NCBI GenBank assembly: GCA_905197685.1
Contig: CAJJZS010000013.1
Span: 1 to 62,811, forward strand
DNA length: 62,811 bases
Direction: 5' to 3'
From: an uncultured Oscillospiraceae bacterium
Lineage (GTDB): Bacteria; Bacillota; Clostridia; Oscillospirales; Ruminococcaceae
Made by a program: the position numbers and the translations under genes. Below the pieces are notes generated by a model. The model was not told the origin of the DNA, did not search any database, and saw nothing but the letters and a program-made list of their open reading frames with translations. Positions 25,367 through 33,365 of this stretch are shown here, one piece after another; within the stretch, counting starts at the first letter, position 1, and each line of letters begins with the position of its first letter.

Positions 25367-26857
25367 TTAAGCGAACGGATTTTCGGTCGGGTAACGCACG
25401 CCTTTGGGCTGGTTATAGCCAATTTCCTCTGGTTCAACGCCGAGATAACGGAATACTTCAAACAGCGCTTTCCCGAAGTGACCGAACGCAACCGCTCCGT
25501 GATGCGGAAAATTTTTCTCAATCAGGACATGGCGGTAAAACCGTCCCATTTCCGGGATGGCAAATACGCCGACAGAACCGAAGGAATGGGTGGCAACGGG
25601 GAGAACCTCGCCCTGGGCGATGTAAGCGCGCAGGCGGTTGTCCGCGGTGCTTTGCAGGCGGAAGAAGGTAATGTCGCCAGGGATAATATCCCCTTCCAAA
25701 GTGCCCTGTGTGACCTCTTCGGGCAGCGAGCGCGCCATAATCATCTGATACTTCATCTCGCAGAAAGAGAGCTTGCTTGAGGCGGTGTTGCCGCAGTGGA
25801 AGCCCATGAAGGTGTCGTGCAGGGTGTACGGGGTCTTTGCTTTGATTTCATGCTCGTACATATCCTTTGGAACGGTGTTGTTGATATCCAGCAGGGTAAC
25901 GGCATCCTGACTGATGACCGTTCCGATAAACTCGCTTAATGCCCCGTAAATGTCCACCTCACAGGATACAGGAATGCCTTGAGCGGTCAAACGGCTGTTG
26001 ACATAGCAGGGAACAAAACCGAACTGCGTCTGGAAAGCAGGCCAACATTTTCCGGCAATCGCCACATATTTGCGGCAGCCTTTGTGACTTTCAACCCAAT
26101 CTTTTAAGGTAAGCTCATACTGGGCAAGTTTTGCCAAAATTTCCGGTTTTTTGTTGCCGTTGCCAAGTTCCAGTTCCATTTCACGGACAATCTGCGGGAT
26201 ACGGCTGTCGTTTGCGTGCTTGTGAAAGGCTTCAAATAAATCCAGTTCCGAGTTTTCTTCAATCTCAATTCCCAGATTGTACAGTTGTTTAATCGGGGCG
26301 TTGCAGGCAAGGAAGTTGAGCGGACGGGGACCGAAGCTGATAATTTTTAAATCGCTGACAGCAAGGATTGCCCGGGCAATCGGGAGAAATTCGTGAATCA
26401 TTTCGGCGCAGTCCTCTGCATCTCCAACCGGATATTCGGGGATATAGGCGCGGATATTTCTTAAAGCAAGGTTGTAGCTTGCGTTTAACATTCCGCAGTA
26501 AGCGTCGCCCCTGCCTTGGCAAAGGTTGTCGGAGCGTTCTTCGGCAGCGGCGATGAACATTTTCGGACCGTCAAAATATTTTGCAAGCAGTGTTTCGGAA
26601 ATTTCCGGACCGAAGTTTCCCAGATAAACGCACAGCGCGTTGCAGCCTGCCCGACGAATATCCTCCAAAGCCTGCTGCATATGAATTTCGCTTTCCACAA
26701 TGCAGACAGGACACTCGTAGATGTCCTCGGCGTCATATTTACCGCAATAAGCTTTAACCAGCGCTTCCCGACGGGAAACGGACAGACTTTCGGGGAAACA
26801 GTCGCGGCTGACGGCAACAATTCCCAATTTTACCTTCGGCATATTTTCCTGTAACAT
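25367..26857 (-). CDS. L-fucose/L-arabinose isomerase family protein
   Basis: 496 residues, FucI/AraA superfamily of metal-dependent aldose-ketose isomerases. The N-terminal domain holds VYLGNFGPEISE; the probable metal-binding Glu and Asp occur in SCEVDIYGALSE and TLLDINNT, with a C-terminal His-containing segment. AGGAGG seven bases before the ATG. Coupled to xylulokinase, it presumably makes the ketopentose that XylB phosphorylates (from D-xylose, D-arabinose or similar). No classical XylA is present here. Substrate cannot be assigned from sequence. Confidence 0.8.
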   Translation of the reverse strand: MLQENMPKVKLGIVAVSRDCFPESLSVSRREALVKAYCGKYDAEDIYECPVCIVESEIHMQQALEDIRRAGCNALCVYLGNFGPEISETLLAKYFDGPKMFIAAAEERSDNLCQGRGDAYCGMLNASYNLALRNIRAYIPEYPVGDAEDCAEMIHEFLPIARAILAVSDLKIISFGPRPLNFLACNAPIKQLYNLGIEIEENSELDLFEAFHKHANDSRIPQIVREMELELGNGNKKPEILAKLAQYELTLKDWVESHKGCRKYVAIAGKCWPAFQTQFGFVPCYVNSRLTAQGIPVSCEVDIYGALSEFIGTVISQDAVTLLDINNTVPKDMYEHEIKAKTPYTLHDTFMGFHCGNTASSKLSFCEMKYQMIMARSLPEEVTQGTLEGDIIPGDITFFRLQSTADNRLRAYIAQGEVLPVATHSFGSVGVFAIPEMGRFYRHVLIEKNFPHHGAVAFGHFGKALFEVFRYLGVEPEEIGYNQPKGVRYPTENPFA

Positions 26858-26918
26858 GATAATTCCTCCTTAAAATCAAAAGAATAAACTTTAAGGATAT
26901 TATAGCAGAAAACAGGGT

Positions 26919-27767
26919 TCAATCCCGTCTGTTTTTTGCCCGATTTACGGCACTTTTTTGTCTTTTTCGATATTCGCCGGGGAGAACCGAGAATTTTTTC
27001 AAAAAAATTTTCCGAAAGGCGCGGGCGCTCACAAAACCGTTGTTGACCGCAATCTCGCAAAGGGGAGCGTCGGTGTTGACCAGTTCCTGCACCGCGTGTT
27101 CCAAGCGGATGTTTTGCAGGCAGTGGACAAAGGTGGTGTTGGTGTACAGGTGAAAAATGCGGGAAAGATATGCCGGAGAATAGCCGAACTGCTGCGCTGC
27201 CTGAGATAGAGACAGCTCGGAGCGGTAGTTGTCCTCCAGATAGGAGGTGACACGGGAGAGCAGCTCCATCTTTTGATAACGAAAAACCGCTTCGGGAGAA
27301 ACGGCGCTTTTTTGGTAGTGAGAAATCAGCAGATACAGCAAAAGAAAAAAGTCGCTCTGCGTTTTCTGCCGGTAGCCGACGGGCTGCTCGGAGATTTGCG
27401 CGTACATTTGGGTCATCAGCTCCATAATTTGCCCGTCCCGCGCAGGACAGTTGTTAGAAAACAGAATGAATCCGCCGTTTGCGTGTTCCTCAAAGCAGGA
27501 AACGGGAATTTGCAGCACCAATGTGCGGTTTGGGGAAAGGGCGGAAATCGAGTGAACTTCGTTAGAGTTAATCAGGATACATTCTCCGGCATGAAGCTGC
27601 CTGGGCTGCTCGTTGAGGTAGAAGGTAAGGCTTCCCTCAAAAACGGCAAAAATTTCGACCGGGCGGTGCCAGTGCTTTTCCCGAAAGTAACCTCCGTTTT
27701 TTCCTTCAAACAAAAACAGCTTAAAGGGAAACCCTTGTGTGGGAACCACAAATTCATGCTCAAACAT
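26919..27767 (-). CDS. AraC-family transcriptional regulator
   Basis: 282 residues. N-terminal cupin sugar-sensing domain (REKHWHRPVEIFAVFEGSLT; GECILINSNEVH), C-terminal double helix-turn-helix (LSLSQAAQQFGYSPAYLSRIF; CEIAVNNGFVSARAFRKIF). ATG follows AGGAGG. First of three minus-strand genes with the isomerase and kinase, hence the likely local regulator of pentose use. Confidence 0.92.
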   Translation of the reverse strand: MFEHEFVVPTQGFPFKLFLFEGKNGGYFREKHWHRPVEIFAVFEGSLTFYLNEQPRQLHAGECILINSNEVHSISALSPNRTLVLQIPVSCFEEHANGGFILFSNNCPARDGQIMELMTQMYAQISEQPVGYRQKTQSDFFLLLYLLISHYQKSAVSPEAVFRYQKMELLSRVTSYLEDNYRSELSLSQAAQQFGYSPAYLSRIFHLYTNTTFVHCLQNIRLEHAVQELVNTDAPLCEIAVNNGFVSARAFRKIFLKKFSVLPGEYRKRQKSAVNRAKNRRD

Positions 27768-27798
27768 GGCAGAAAACCTCCTGAAAGATGGGGATAAA

Positions 27799-29124
27799 TT
27801 ACTTCTCCTTCACCCGATAGATGCGCTCCGGTCTGCCTTTGGAGGTGGTTCTGCGCTCGGAGCAAACCTCCAGCAGGTCGGCTTTTTCCAGATTGGAGAG
27901 GTAGCGGTTGGCGCTGCGCTGTGTGATGGAAAGGCGGTCGGCAAGCTCCCGCGAGGTAAGGCGGCAGTTGGGCGCGTCTTTAAACACAGCCAGAATTTTC
28001 TGTACCGTCAGCGGGGAAAGCGAGGAGCTTTTGATGGTTCGGTAGGAAAGTTCGTCGGAGGTGTCGGGGACAATCACCGGTGTGCTGTTTCCCAAAGGAC
28101 CGATCAGGCGGTCCTGCTCGTCCAGAAGAAAGCTGTCATGGGAAGGGTGAAGCTCCGATTCCCGATTGGCGTTCTGCGCATTGATGCGGGCATGGTACAG
28201 GTCCTGACCGATGCCGTATCCGATGCAGACCGGAAAATCCAACGATTGAGAAAGGCTGTGTTTGACGCGGCAGGCAGTGCCGGCGCAGGTAAGACCGGAA
28301 ACGGTGCGGCGGTTGGTCAGCACCTCTATGCCGAATCGGCTTTGCCGCAGCACATAGTCTAACGGGGAACCGCCCAAAAGCTGGGTGACGGCGGTGTTAA
28401 GTAGGATACAGCGCTGCTCGAACAGGATATTGTCCGATTTTGCGGAAGGAATTGAGATGTTGATGGCGGCGGACTGATTTTTTTGCAGGTGGCGAAGTTC
28501 GATTTCCTGAAACAGCTGCTGACAAACTTCTTGCAGATAATTTTGGCTGGGAAAGGGAAAATAAACCTTGACGCCGCGTTCCTTTAAGCGGGGGACAAGG
28601 CTGCTGAAACGGGTGACGCACAGATCCACCTTGCCGGAATTCCACAGGGAGAGGTGTTTTTGGAAATTGATATCCTCCTGCAAATACAGCTCGTCCAGGG
28701 TCATGTTGCTGACCGATTGGTTCATGGTGGTGGAAAGCGGAGTGGAAAGCTCGCCCAAAATGTAGTTGGTTAGGTCGATGTGAAAATTTTCTACAATGTC
28801 CGCATAGATACGGGAAAAATCAAGATTACGATTTTCGTACAGCAGCTTTAGAAACAAACGGTACATCGCCGCATCATCGGTATTAAACGGGACGATGGCT
28901 TTGGAAGTGGTGGGGAAATTTAGCCAGATAACCTGCGCGGGATAGATACCGCTGGTGAGTACACCGTGAACATCGTCCGGAATAGAGCGGTAAAGCTCGG
29001 GAATTTCGCGGAAATGGTGATAGATATAAATTTGATACTGTTCCTGCATTTGCAGTTTTTCAAAGGAAGAGATGACAAAGTCCTTTAAAAATTCGGTGGT
29101 GATAACAGCAATTTTATACGGCAA
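27799..29124 (-). CDS. Transcriptional regulator with C-terminal winged HTH (unclassified)
   Basis: 441 residues. Clear C-terminal winged helix-turn-helix (about 365-435: RLTSRELADRLSITQRSANR, then a wing and GRPERIYRVKEK). The long N-terminal part starts PYKIAVITTEFLKDFVISSF and looks like an alpha/beta sensory domain, somewhat reminiscent of PrpR-type N domains, but I do not recognise it. TTG start with CAGGAG seven bases upstream. It is divergent from the M20 hydrolase-MFS pair, whose promoter carries several TGTCTTTA boxes, so it is the obvious candidate to bind there. Only 31 bases separate it from the AraC-type gene. Confidence 0.7.
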   Translation of the reverse strand: MPYKIAVITTEFLKDFVISSFEKLQMQEQYQIYIYHHFREIPELYRSIPDDVHGVLTSGIYPAQVIWLNFPTTSKAIVPFNTDDAAMYRLFLKLLYENRNLDFSRIYADIVENFHIDLTNYILGELSTPLSTTMNQSVSNMTLDELYLQEDINFQKHLSLWNSGKVDLCVTRFSSLVPRLKERGVKVYFPFPSQNYLQEVCQQLFQEIELRHLQKNQSAAINISIPSAKSDNILFEQRCILLNTAVTQLLGGSPLDYVLRQSRFGIEVLTNRRTVSGLTCAGTACRVKHSLSQSLDFPVCIGYGIGQDLYHARINAQNANRESELHPSHDSFLLDEQDRLIGPLGNSTPVIVPDTSDELSYRTIKSSSLSPLTVQKILAVFKDAPNCRLTSRELADRLSITQRSANRYLSNLEKADLLEVCSERRTTSKGRPERIYRVKEK

Positions 29125-29351
29125 AAAATCAGCTCCTGATAGTCGGTAATTCTTATGATTGTTTTATTATATCATATTTTAAGACAAAATTCACCTTTTT
29201 GTAAAGAGGGAGGATTAAAGTCGATGGAATGCAGCTGCCGCAAAATCTGTATCAATCGAAAAACGGGAAAAAGGGGCGGCAAAAACGGAAAAAAGAATAA
29301 TCGGGGAAGAAAACGGTTATCTTAAAGGAGAGAAAATTTGTCAGAGGGTGA

Positions 29352-29529
29352 TGTCCTTAAATGGGAATAAGATGTCTTTAAATAGAAATATCAGAAATAT
29401 TGACGGAAAATAAGGATAAAATCTATCGTATATTAACAAAGTGATTTTAATATATAACAATAATATTGACAAAATCCTGTCTTTAAACTACAATAAAGAC
29501 AGATAAAGTCTTTATATAGTCTTTAAATA
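29352..29529. promoter_or_regulatory. Promoter and repeated operator for amidohydrolase-MFS operon
   Basis: Promoter TTGACA (29466-29471), 17 bases, TACAAT (29489-29494). The inverted repeat TGTCTTTA (29478-29485) / TAAAGACA (29494-29501) covers the spacer and -10. Related half-sites: TGTCCTTAAAT 29352, TGTCTTTAAAT 29373, AGTCTTTATAT near 29507, AGTCTTTAAAT near 29519. The layout suits a repressor, probably the divergently encoded regulator. The rest of 29125-29351 is AT-rich with no other feature seen. Confidence 0.75.
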
Positions 29530-29579
29530 AAGCACGATTGAGAACAAAAACGATTTTCAGAAAGGTAAGGGGAACTGTA

Positions 29580-30749
29580 ATGAACGAGTTTTTAAAACGC
29601 GCACAGGAATTAAAAGATTCCATGCTCAAGGACAGACATTATCTGCATGAAAATGCAGAGGTAGGAAACGAGCTGCCGGTTACTACCGAATATGTGATGA
29701 AACGCCTGAAAGAAATCGGTCTGGAGCCGAAAGAAATCTGCAAATCCGGCGTGGTTGCGCTGATTCAGGGCAAAAAGCCGGGCAAAACCTATCTGCTGCG
29801 CGCAGACATGGACGCTTTGCCGATGGGTGAAAACAACGACCTGCCGTTTAAGAGCAAAACCTGCGCGGCGCACAACTGTGGACACGATATGCACGCTACC
29901 ATGCTGTTGGCGGCAGCTCAGATTTTAAAGGAGCATGAGGACGAGCTGGAAGGCTGCGTAAAACTGATGTTCCAGCCGGCAGAGGAAACCTTCTCCGGCG
30001 CGCAGGCGATGATTGAAGCGGGCGTTTTGGAAAATCCAAAGGTGGACGCAGCGTCCGGTATGCACGTTATGCTCGATTTTGAGGCTCCGTCCTTCGCTTA
30101 CGGAACGGGTTACATGACCTCCTCCTGCGACGGCTTTAAGATTACCGTAACCGGCAGCGGCTGTCACGGCGCAATGCCTCATCTGGGAATCGACCCAATC
30201 AATGTGGGTATGCACATCTACTCGGCATATCAGGAATTGATTGCAAGGGAAGTTCCGCCGACCGAAACCGCAAGCCTGACCTTCGGTCAGTTCAGCGCAG
30301 GAACCACCAACAACATTATTCCGGAAACTGCGGTTTTGCAGGGAACTTTGAGAACCTACAACAAGGCGCTCAGAGAAAAACTGGTAAGAAGAATGAGAGA
30401 AATTGTTGACGCTGCGGGCGTGATGTTCGGAGCAAAGGTAGAATACGAGGTGCTTTCCGCCGTTCCTTCCACCTACACCAATCCTCAGATGGCAAAAGAG
30501 CTGGCAGGTTATCTGGAAGATTTGGGCGAAAACCTGCTGCAAGCGGATAACTACCGCGTAACCCCGTCCGATGACTTTGCGTTTATCTCCGAGCAGGTTC
30601 CTACCGTATACCTGATGCTGGGCGCGCACGTTGAGGGCAACCCATATCCGCACCACAACCCGGGCGTTCTGTTCTCGGAAGACGCGTTGACTTTGGGCGC
30701 GGCAATCCACGCGCAGTGCGCATTTGAGTGGCTGAAAAACAATCGCTAA
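29580..30749 (+). CDS. M20-family amidohydrolase (N-acyl amino acid/peptide hydrolase)
   Basis: 389 residues, M20D peptidase-type di-metal hydrolase. Metal ligands visible in LRADMDALPM, AAHNCGHDMHATM, QPAEETFSGA, ASGMHV and the C-terminal HHNPGVLF. Typical activities are removal of acetyl, hippuryl, indole-acyl or similar groups from amino acids. Start at 29580 is chosen because AAGGGG (29567-29572) lies seven bases upstream. Cotranscribed with an MFS carrier that may import its substrate. Confidence 0.9.
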   Translation: MNEFLKRAQELKDSMLKDRHYLHENAEVGNELPVTTEYVMKRLKEIGLEPKEICKSGVVALIQGKKPGKTYLLRADMDALPMGENNDLPFKSKTCAAHNCGHDMHATMLLAAAQILKEHEDELEGCVKLMFQPAEETFSGAQAMIEAGVLENPKVDAASGMHVMLDFEAPSFAYGTGYMTSSCDGFKITVTGSGCHGAMPHLGIDPINVGMHIYSAYQELIAREVPPTETASLTFGQFSAGTTNNIIPETAVLQGTLRTYNKALREKLVRRMREIVDAAGVMFGAKVEYEVLSAVPSTYTNPQMAKELAGYLEDLGENLLQADNYRVTPSDDFAFISEQVPTVYLMLGAHVEGNPYPHHNPGVLFSEDALTLGAAIHAQCAFEWLKNNR

Positions 30750-30778
30750 CAGTTTGAAAGAATGAGGAGGGCATCCCT

Positions 30779-32026
30779 TTGAAGAAAAATAAAATATTTT
30801 ATGGTTGGTGGGTTGTGCTGGGCTGTGTCTTAATCACAACTACCATGGTTCCGCCGATTATGGCGCTGAGCAACAAATTCCTGATTCAGGTTACAACCGA
30901 CATGGGCATTTCCCGAAGCGCGTTTACCTTAGCAAACACCATTTTGCAGGGCTTGGGTATCTTTATCTCTCCGTTTGTTTCCAAAAAGCTGGCAACCGGA
31001 AATATGAAAAAGATTCAGAGCATCAGCGTCATCGGTTTTGCCGTATCCTACGCTTCTTACGCTCTGGCGCAGAGCGCATTCCATCTGTATATTTCCGCAT
31101 TCTTTGTCGGAATCTTCTTCTTAAACTCCACTATGATTCCGGTGAGCATGATGGTAACCAACTGGTTTGTGAAAAAACGCGGACTTGCAATGAGTATTGC
31201 GATGGCAGGTATCGGTTTGGGCGGAACCATCTTCAGCCCATTACTGACCATTCTGCTGAACAACTACGGTTGGAGAAAAACCTATGTTATCATGGCGCTG
31301 ATTATCCTTGTGGTTGCTCTGCCGACCTCTCTGTTTATCTTAAAGAAACGCCCGGAAGATATGGGACTCAAACCATACGGCGCAGACGAGCAGCAGACAG
31401 CGGCAAAGAAGGTACAGAAGGTGATTCCTTCGGTTACTCTTTCGGTAAAGGATTCCAGAAAACACCTGTTCTTCTGGCTGCTGCTGGTGGGTATGCTGGC
31501 AAACGGCTTAATCAACACCGGCTCTCTGGGACATTTTCCTCCGGCAATGGAAGAGATGCACGGCGCGGCGTTGCAGGCAACCATCATTTCGATGTACTCG
31601 ATGATTGGTATCGGCGGAAAGCTGCTGCTGGGTTGGCTGAACGATAAATTCGGAATCGTTGTCAGCACAGGCTTTGGCTGCGCAATGTTCGGACTTTCCT
31701 TTATCTTTATGCTGATGGGCGAAAACGTCAATATGCTGTATATGATGGCGATTGTATTCGGACTGGGCAACGGAATCGGAACAGTTATGCCTCCGCTGAT
31801 TACCTCCGATGTATTCGGCGCAGAAAAATACGGCGAAGCATACGGTATTGCAAACAGTGTGACCCAGATTGGTCTGTCGTTCGGTTCGCTGATGGTAGCG
31901 GGAATGTACGACATGAATCAGTCTTACCAGTCCGCATGGATTTTGCTGCTGGTGCTGACCGCAGTTACCTTTATCGGCTGGATGGGCGCGTTCGTTCTTT
32001 CCAGAAAATACTGCAAAGAAAAATAA
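30779..32026 (+). CDS. MFS transporter (OFA/monocarboxylate-like)
   Basis: 415 residues with 12 predicted membrane helices. The start KKNKIFYGWWVVLGC and the NWFVKKRGLAMSIAMAGIGLG stretch resemble oxalate/formate antiporter-type and monocarboxylate-type MFS carriers. TTG start seven bases after AGGAGGG. Thirty bases after the amidohydrolase, with a shared terminator; likely imports the acylated or carboxylic substrate of that enzyme. Confidence 0.85.
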   Translation: MKKNKIFYGWWVVLGCVLITTTMVPPIMALSNKFLIQVTTDMGISRSAFTLANTILQGLGIFISPFVSKKLATGNMKKIQSISVIGFAVSYASYALAQSAFHLYISAFFVGIFFLNSTMIPVSMMVTNWFVKKRGLAMSIAMAGIGLGGTIFSPLLTILLNNYGWRKTYVIMALIILVVALPTSLFILKKRPEDMGLKPYGADEQQTAAKKVQKVIPSVTLSVKDSRKHLFFWLLLVGMLANGLINTGSLGHFPPAMEEMHGAALQATIISMYSMIGIGGKLLLGWLNDKFGIVVSTGFGCAMFGLSFIFMLMGENVNMLYMMAIVFGLGNGIGTVMPPLITSDVFGAEKYGEAYGIANSVTQIGLSFGSLMVAGMYDMNQSYQSAWILLLVLTAVTFIGWMGAFVLSRKYCKEK

Positions 32027-32042
32027 AAAGTAAAAAACAAAG

Positions 32043-32073
32043 AAAAACCGGTATCCATTGGATACCGGTTTTT
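32043..32073. terminator. Bidirectional terminator
   Basis: Fourteen-bp perfect stem AAAAACCGGTATCC / GGATACCGGTTTTT around ATT, between the convergent MFS and ferredoxin-like genes. Confidence 0.92.
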
Positions 32074-32076
32074 GCA

Positions 32077-32829
32077 TTATAAAAAAAGCTGATTTTCTTT
32101 TCTCGTGGTGCAGCTTTTTTTCATCTTTTGAGAGGCGACAAAAAGCATCAGAGGATTTAACCTGCGGCTGTGCGTAGGGCAGACTGAGATACAGCGCATG
32201 CAGGAGATACATTTTTCTTTATCTGTTGCTTTCGGATTTTGGGGGTCGATTGCCTGTGCGGGGCATTTTTGAGCGCATAATCCGCAGCCTTTGCAGGAAG
32301 AATTGGCTTTGGGTTTTAACGGGATTCCGTGATACTCCCGGTAAGGGAAAGAGCCGGGAACCGAACATTCTTTGGAGGAAGAAAGGGAGTCTGCAATCTG
32401 TTTTGAAAAATCAGCAAGTTGCTTTTGGTCTTGAGAATCGGGTCTGCCGGCACCGAAAGCGGGCATGACGGAATGCTGCGCAACCGCAGCGACAGCAGCG
32501 CAAACCCGAAATCCGACAGAAGAAAGCTCGTCTTTTAGTTCTAACAAAGTATCATCAAAATCGCGATTGCCGTAAACTGCCGCAATAATCGCCGCTGTAT
32601 TTTCTGCATGAAGCAGACGAAGGCGCTGAAGCGCAATTTGGGGAACTCTGCCGCCGTAAGAGGGAACAGAGATGATACAAACATCATCGGCTGAAAATTG
32701 ATATTGTGAAAAATCCGGGGAGGTATCGCAAAGGTCGATTTCTGTACAATTCGGAAAAGAACGGCACAAACAGTCGGCAGCTTTTTTTGTGCCTCCGGTG
32801 GGACTAAAGAAGATGGAATAATTGCTCAT
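32077..32829 (-). CDS. EFR1-type flavodoxin-ferredoxin fusion protein
   Basis: 250 residues. N-terminal flavodoxin-like domain (SIFFSPTGGTKKAAD binds the FMN phosphate; residues 1-150) and C-terminal double [4Fe-4S] ferredoxin (CKGCGLCAQKCPAQAI and CISCMRCISVCP). Such EFR1-family proteins carry electrons in anaerobes; the partner is unknown. ATG at 32829 lies nine bases after AAAGGA. Its start overlaps the end of the upstream ArsR gene, so the two are cotranscribed. Confidence 0.9.
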   Translation of the reverse strand: MSNYSIFFSPTGGTKKAADCLCRSFPNCTEIDLCDTSPDFSQYQFSADDVCIISVPSYGGRVPQIALQRLRLLHAENTAAIIAAVYGNRDFDDTLLELKDELSSVGFRVCAAVAAVAQHSVMPAFGAGRPDSQDQKQLADFSKQIADSLSSSKECSVPGSFPYREYHGIPLKPKANSSCKGCGLCAQKCPAQAIDPQNPKATDKEKCISCMRCISVCPTHSRRLNPLMLFVASQKMKKSCTTRKENQLFL

Positions 32830-33202
32830 TTTTTTCAATCCTTTCTTGGGTAGCTTTTTGGCAAAGGGGCATCATTTCTTCCGCTTCTTTCCAAAATTCG
32901 GCTAATTGAGAAATTTTATTGCTTTGTGTATCAATTCGATAATAGTTTTTGCTTCCCTCTTTTCTGACACAGACAATGCGGGCATCAAGCAAAATTTTCA
33001 GATGGTGAGAAACAGAGGAACGGGAAAGGTTGGTTTGTTTTTGGATTTCGCCGACTCTGATTCCGCCGGTTCCGCCGGATTGAATCAGGGTGATGATAAT
33101 ATCCTGACGGGAAGAATCCCCAAAAGCGGAAATAACGGGACGGAGTTGTTCAAAATGTTTTAAAAATCGGCAGCGTGCGGTTTCAAATTCTTTGTATTCC
33201 AA
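32804..33202 (-). CDS. ArsR-family transcriptional regulator
   Basis: 132 residues with winged helix-turn-helix (VGEIQKQTNLSRSSVSHHLK, then ARIVCVRKEGSKNYYRI). No CxC-type metal site is obvious, so it may sense something other than a thiophilic metal. Start is TTG at 33202, six bases after AAGGAGG. Overlaps the ferredoxin-like gene by 26 bases and probably represses both from the upstream inverted repeat. Confidence 0.88.
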   Translation of the reverse strand: MEYKEFETARCRFLKHFEQLRPVISAFGDSSRQDIIITLIQSGGTGGIRVGEIQKQTNLSRSSVSHHLKILLDARIVCVRKEGSKNYYRIDTQSNKISQLAEFWKEAEEMMPLCQKATQERIEKNEQLFHLL

Positions 33203-33250
33203 AACAATCCTCCTTTTTAGAATCAATGAACAAAGCAAACTCTTTTGATT

Positions 33251-33309
33251 ATTATAACAATCCGCAAGAAAAGTTAGCAAGATTGGTATGAAAATTCAAG
33301 ACCAATCTT
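33251..33309 (-). promoter_or_regulatory. Promoter and inverted-repeat operator for arsR-EFR1
   Basis: Minus-strand promoter TTGCTA (33280-33275), 18 bases, TATAAT (33256-33251). The inverted repeat AAGATTGGT (33279-33287) / ACCAATCTT (33301-33309), 13 bases apart, begins at the upstream edge of the -35. Confidence 0.7.
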
Positions 33310-33320
33310 ATCCTCTTAAA

Positions 33321-33352
33321 CAAAAAAGCCCTGCAAAGAACAGGACTTTTTG
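33321..33352 (-). terminator. Terminator of the ABC transporter-hydrolase operon
   Basis: On the minus strand AAAAAGTCCTG / CAGGGCTTTTTTG with one mismatch and a seven-base loop, 14 bases after the hydrolase stop. Confidence 0.75.
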
Positions 33353-33365
33353 TGATATATTCTGT

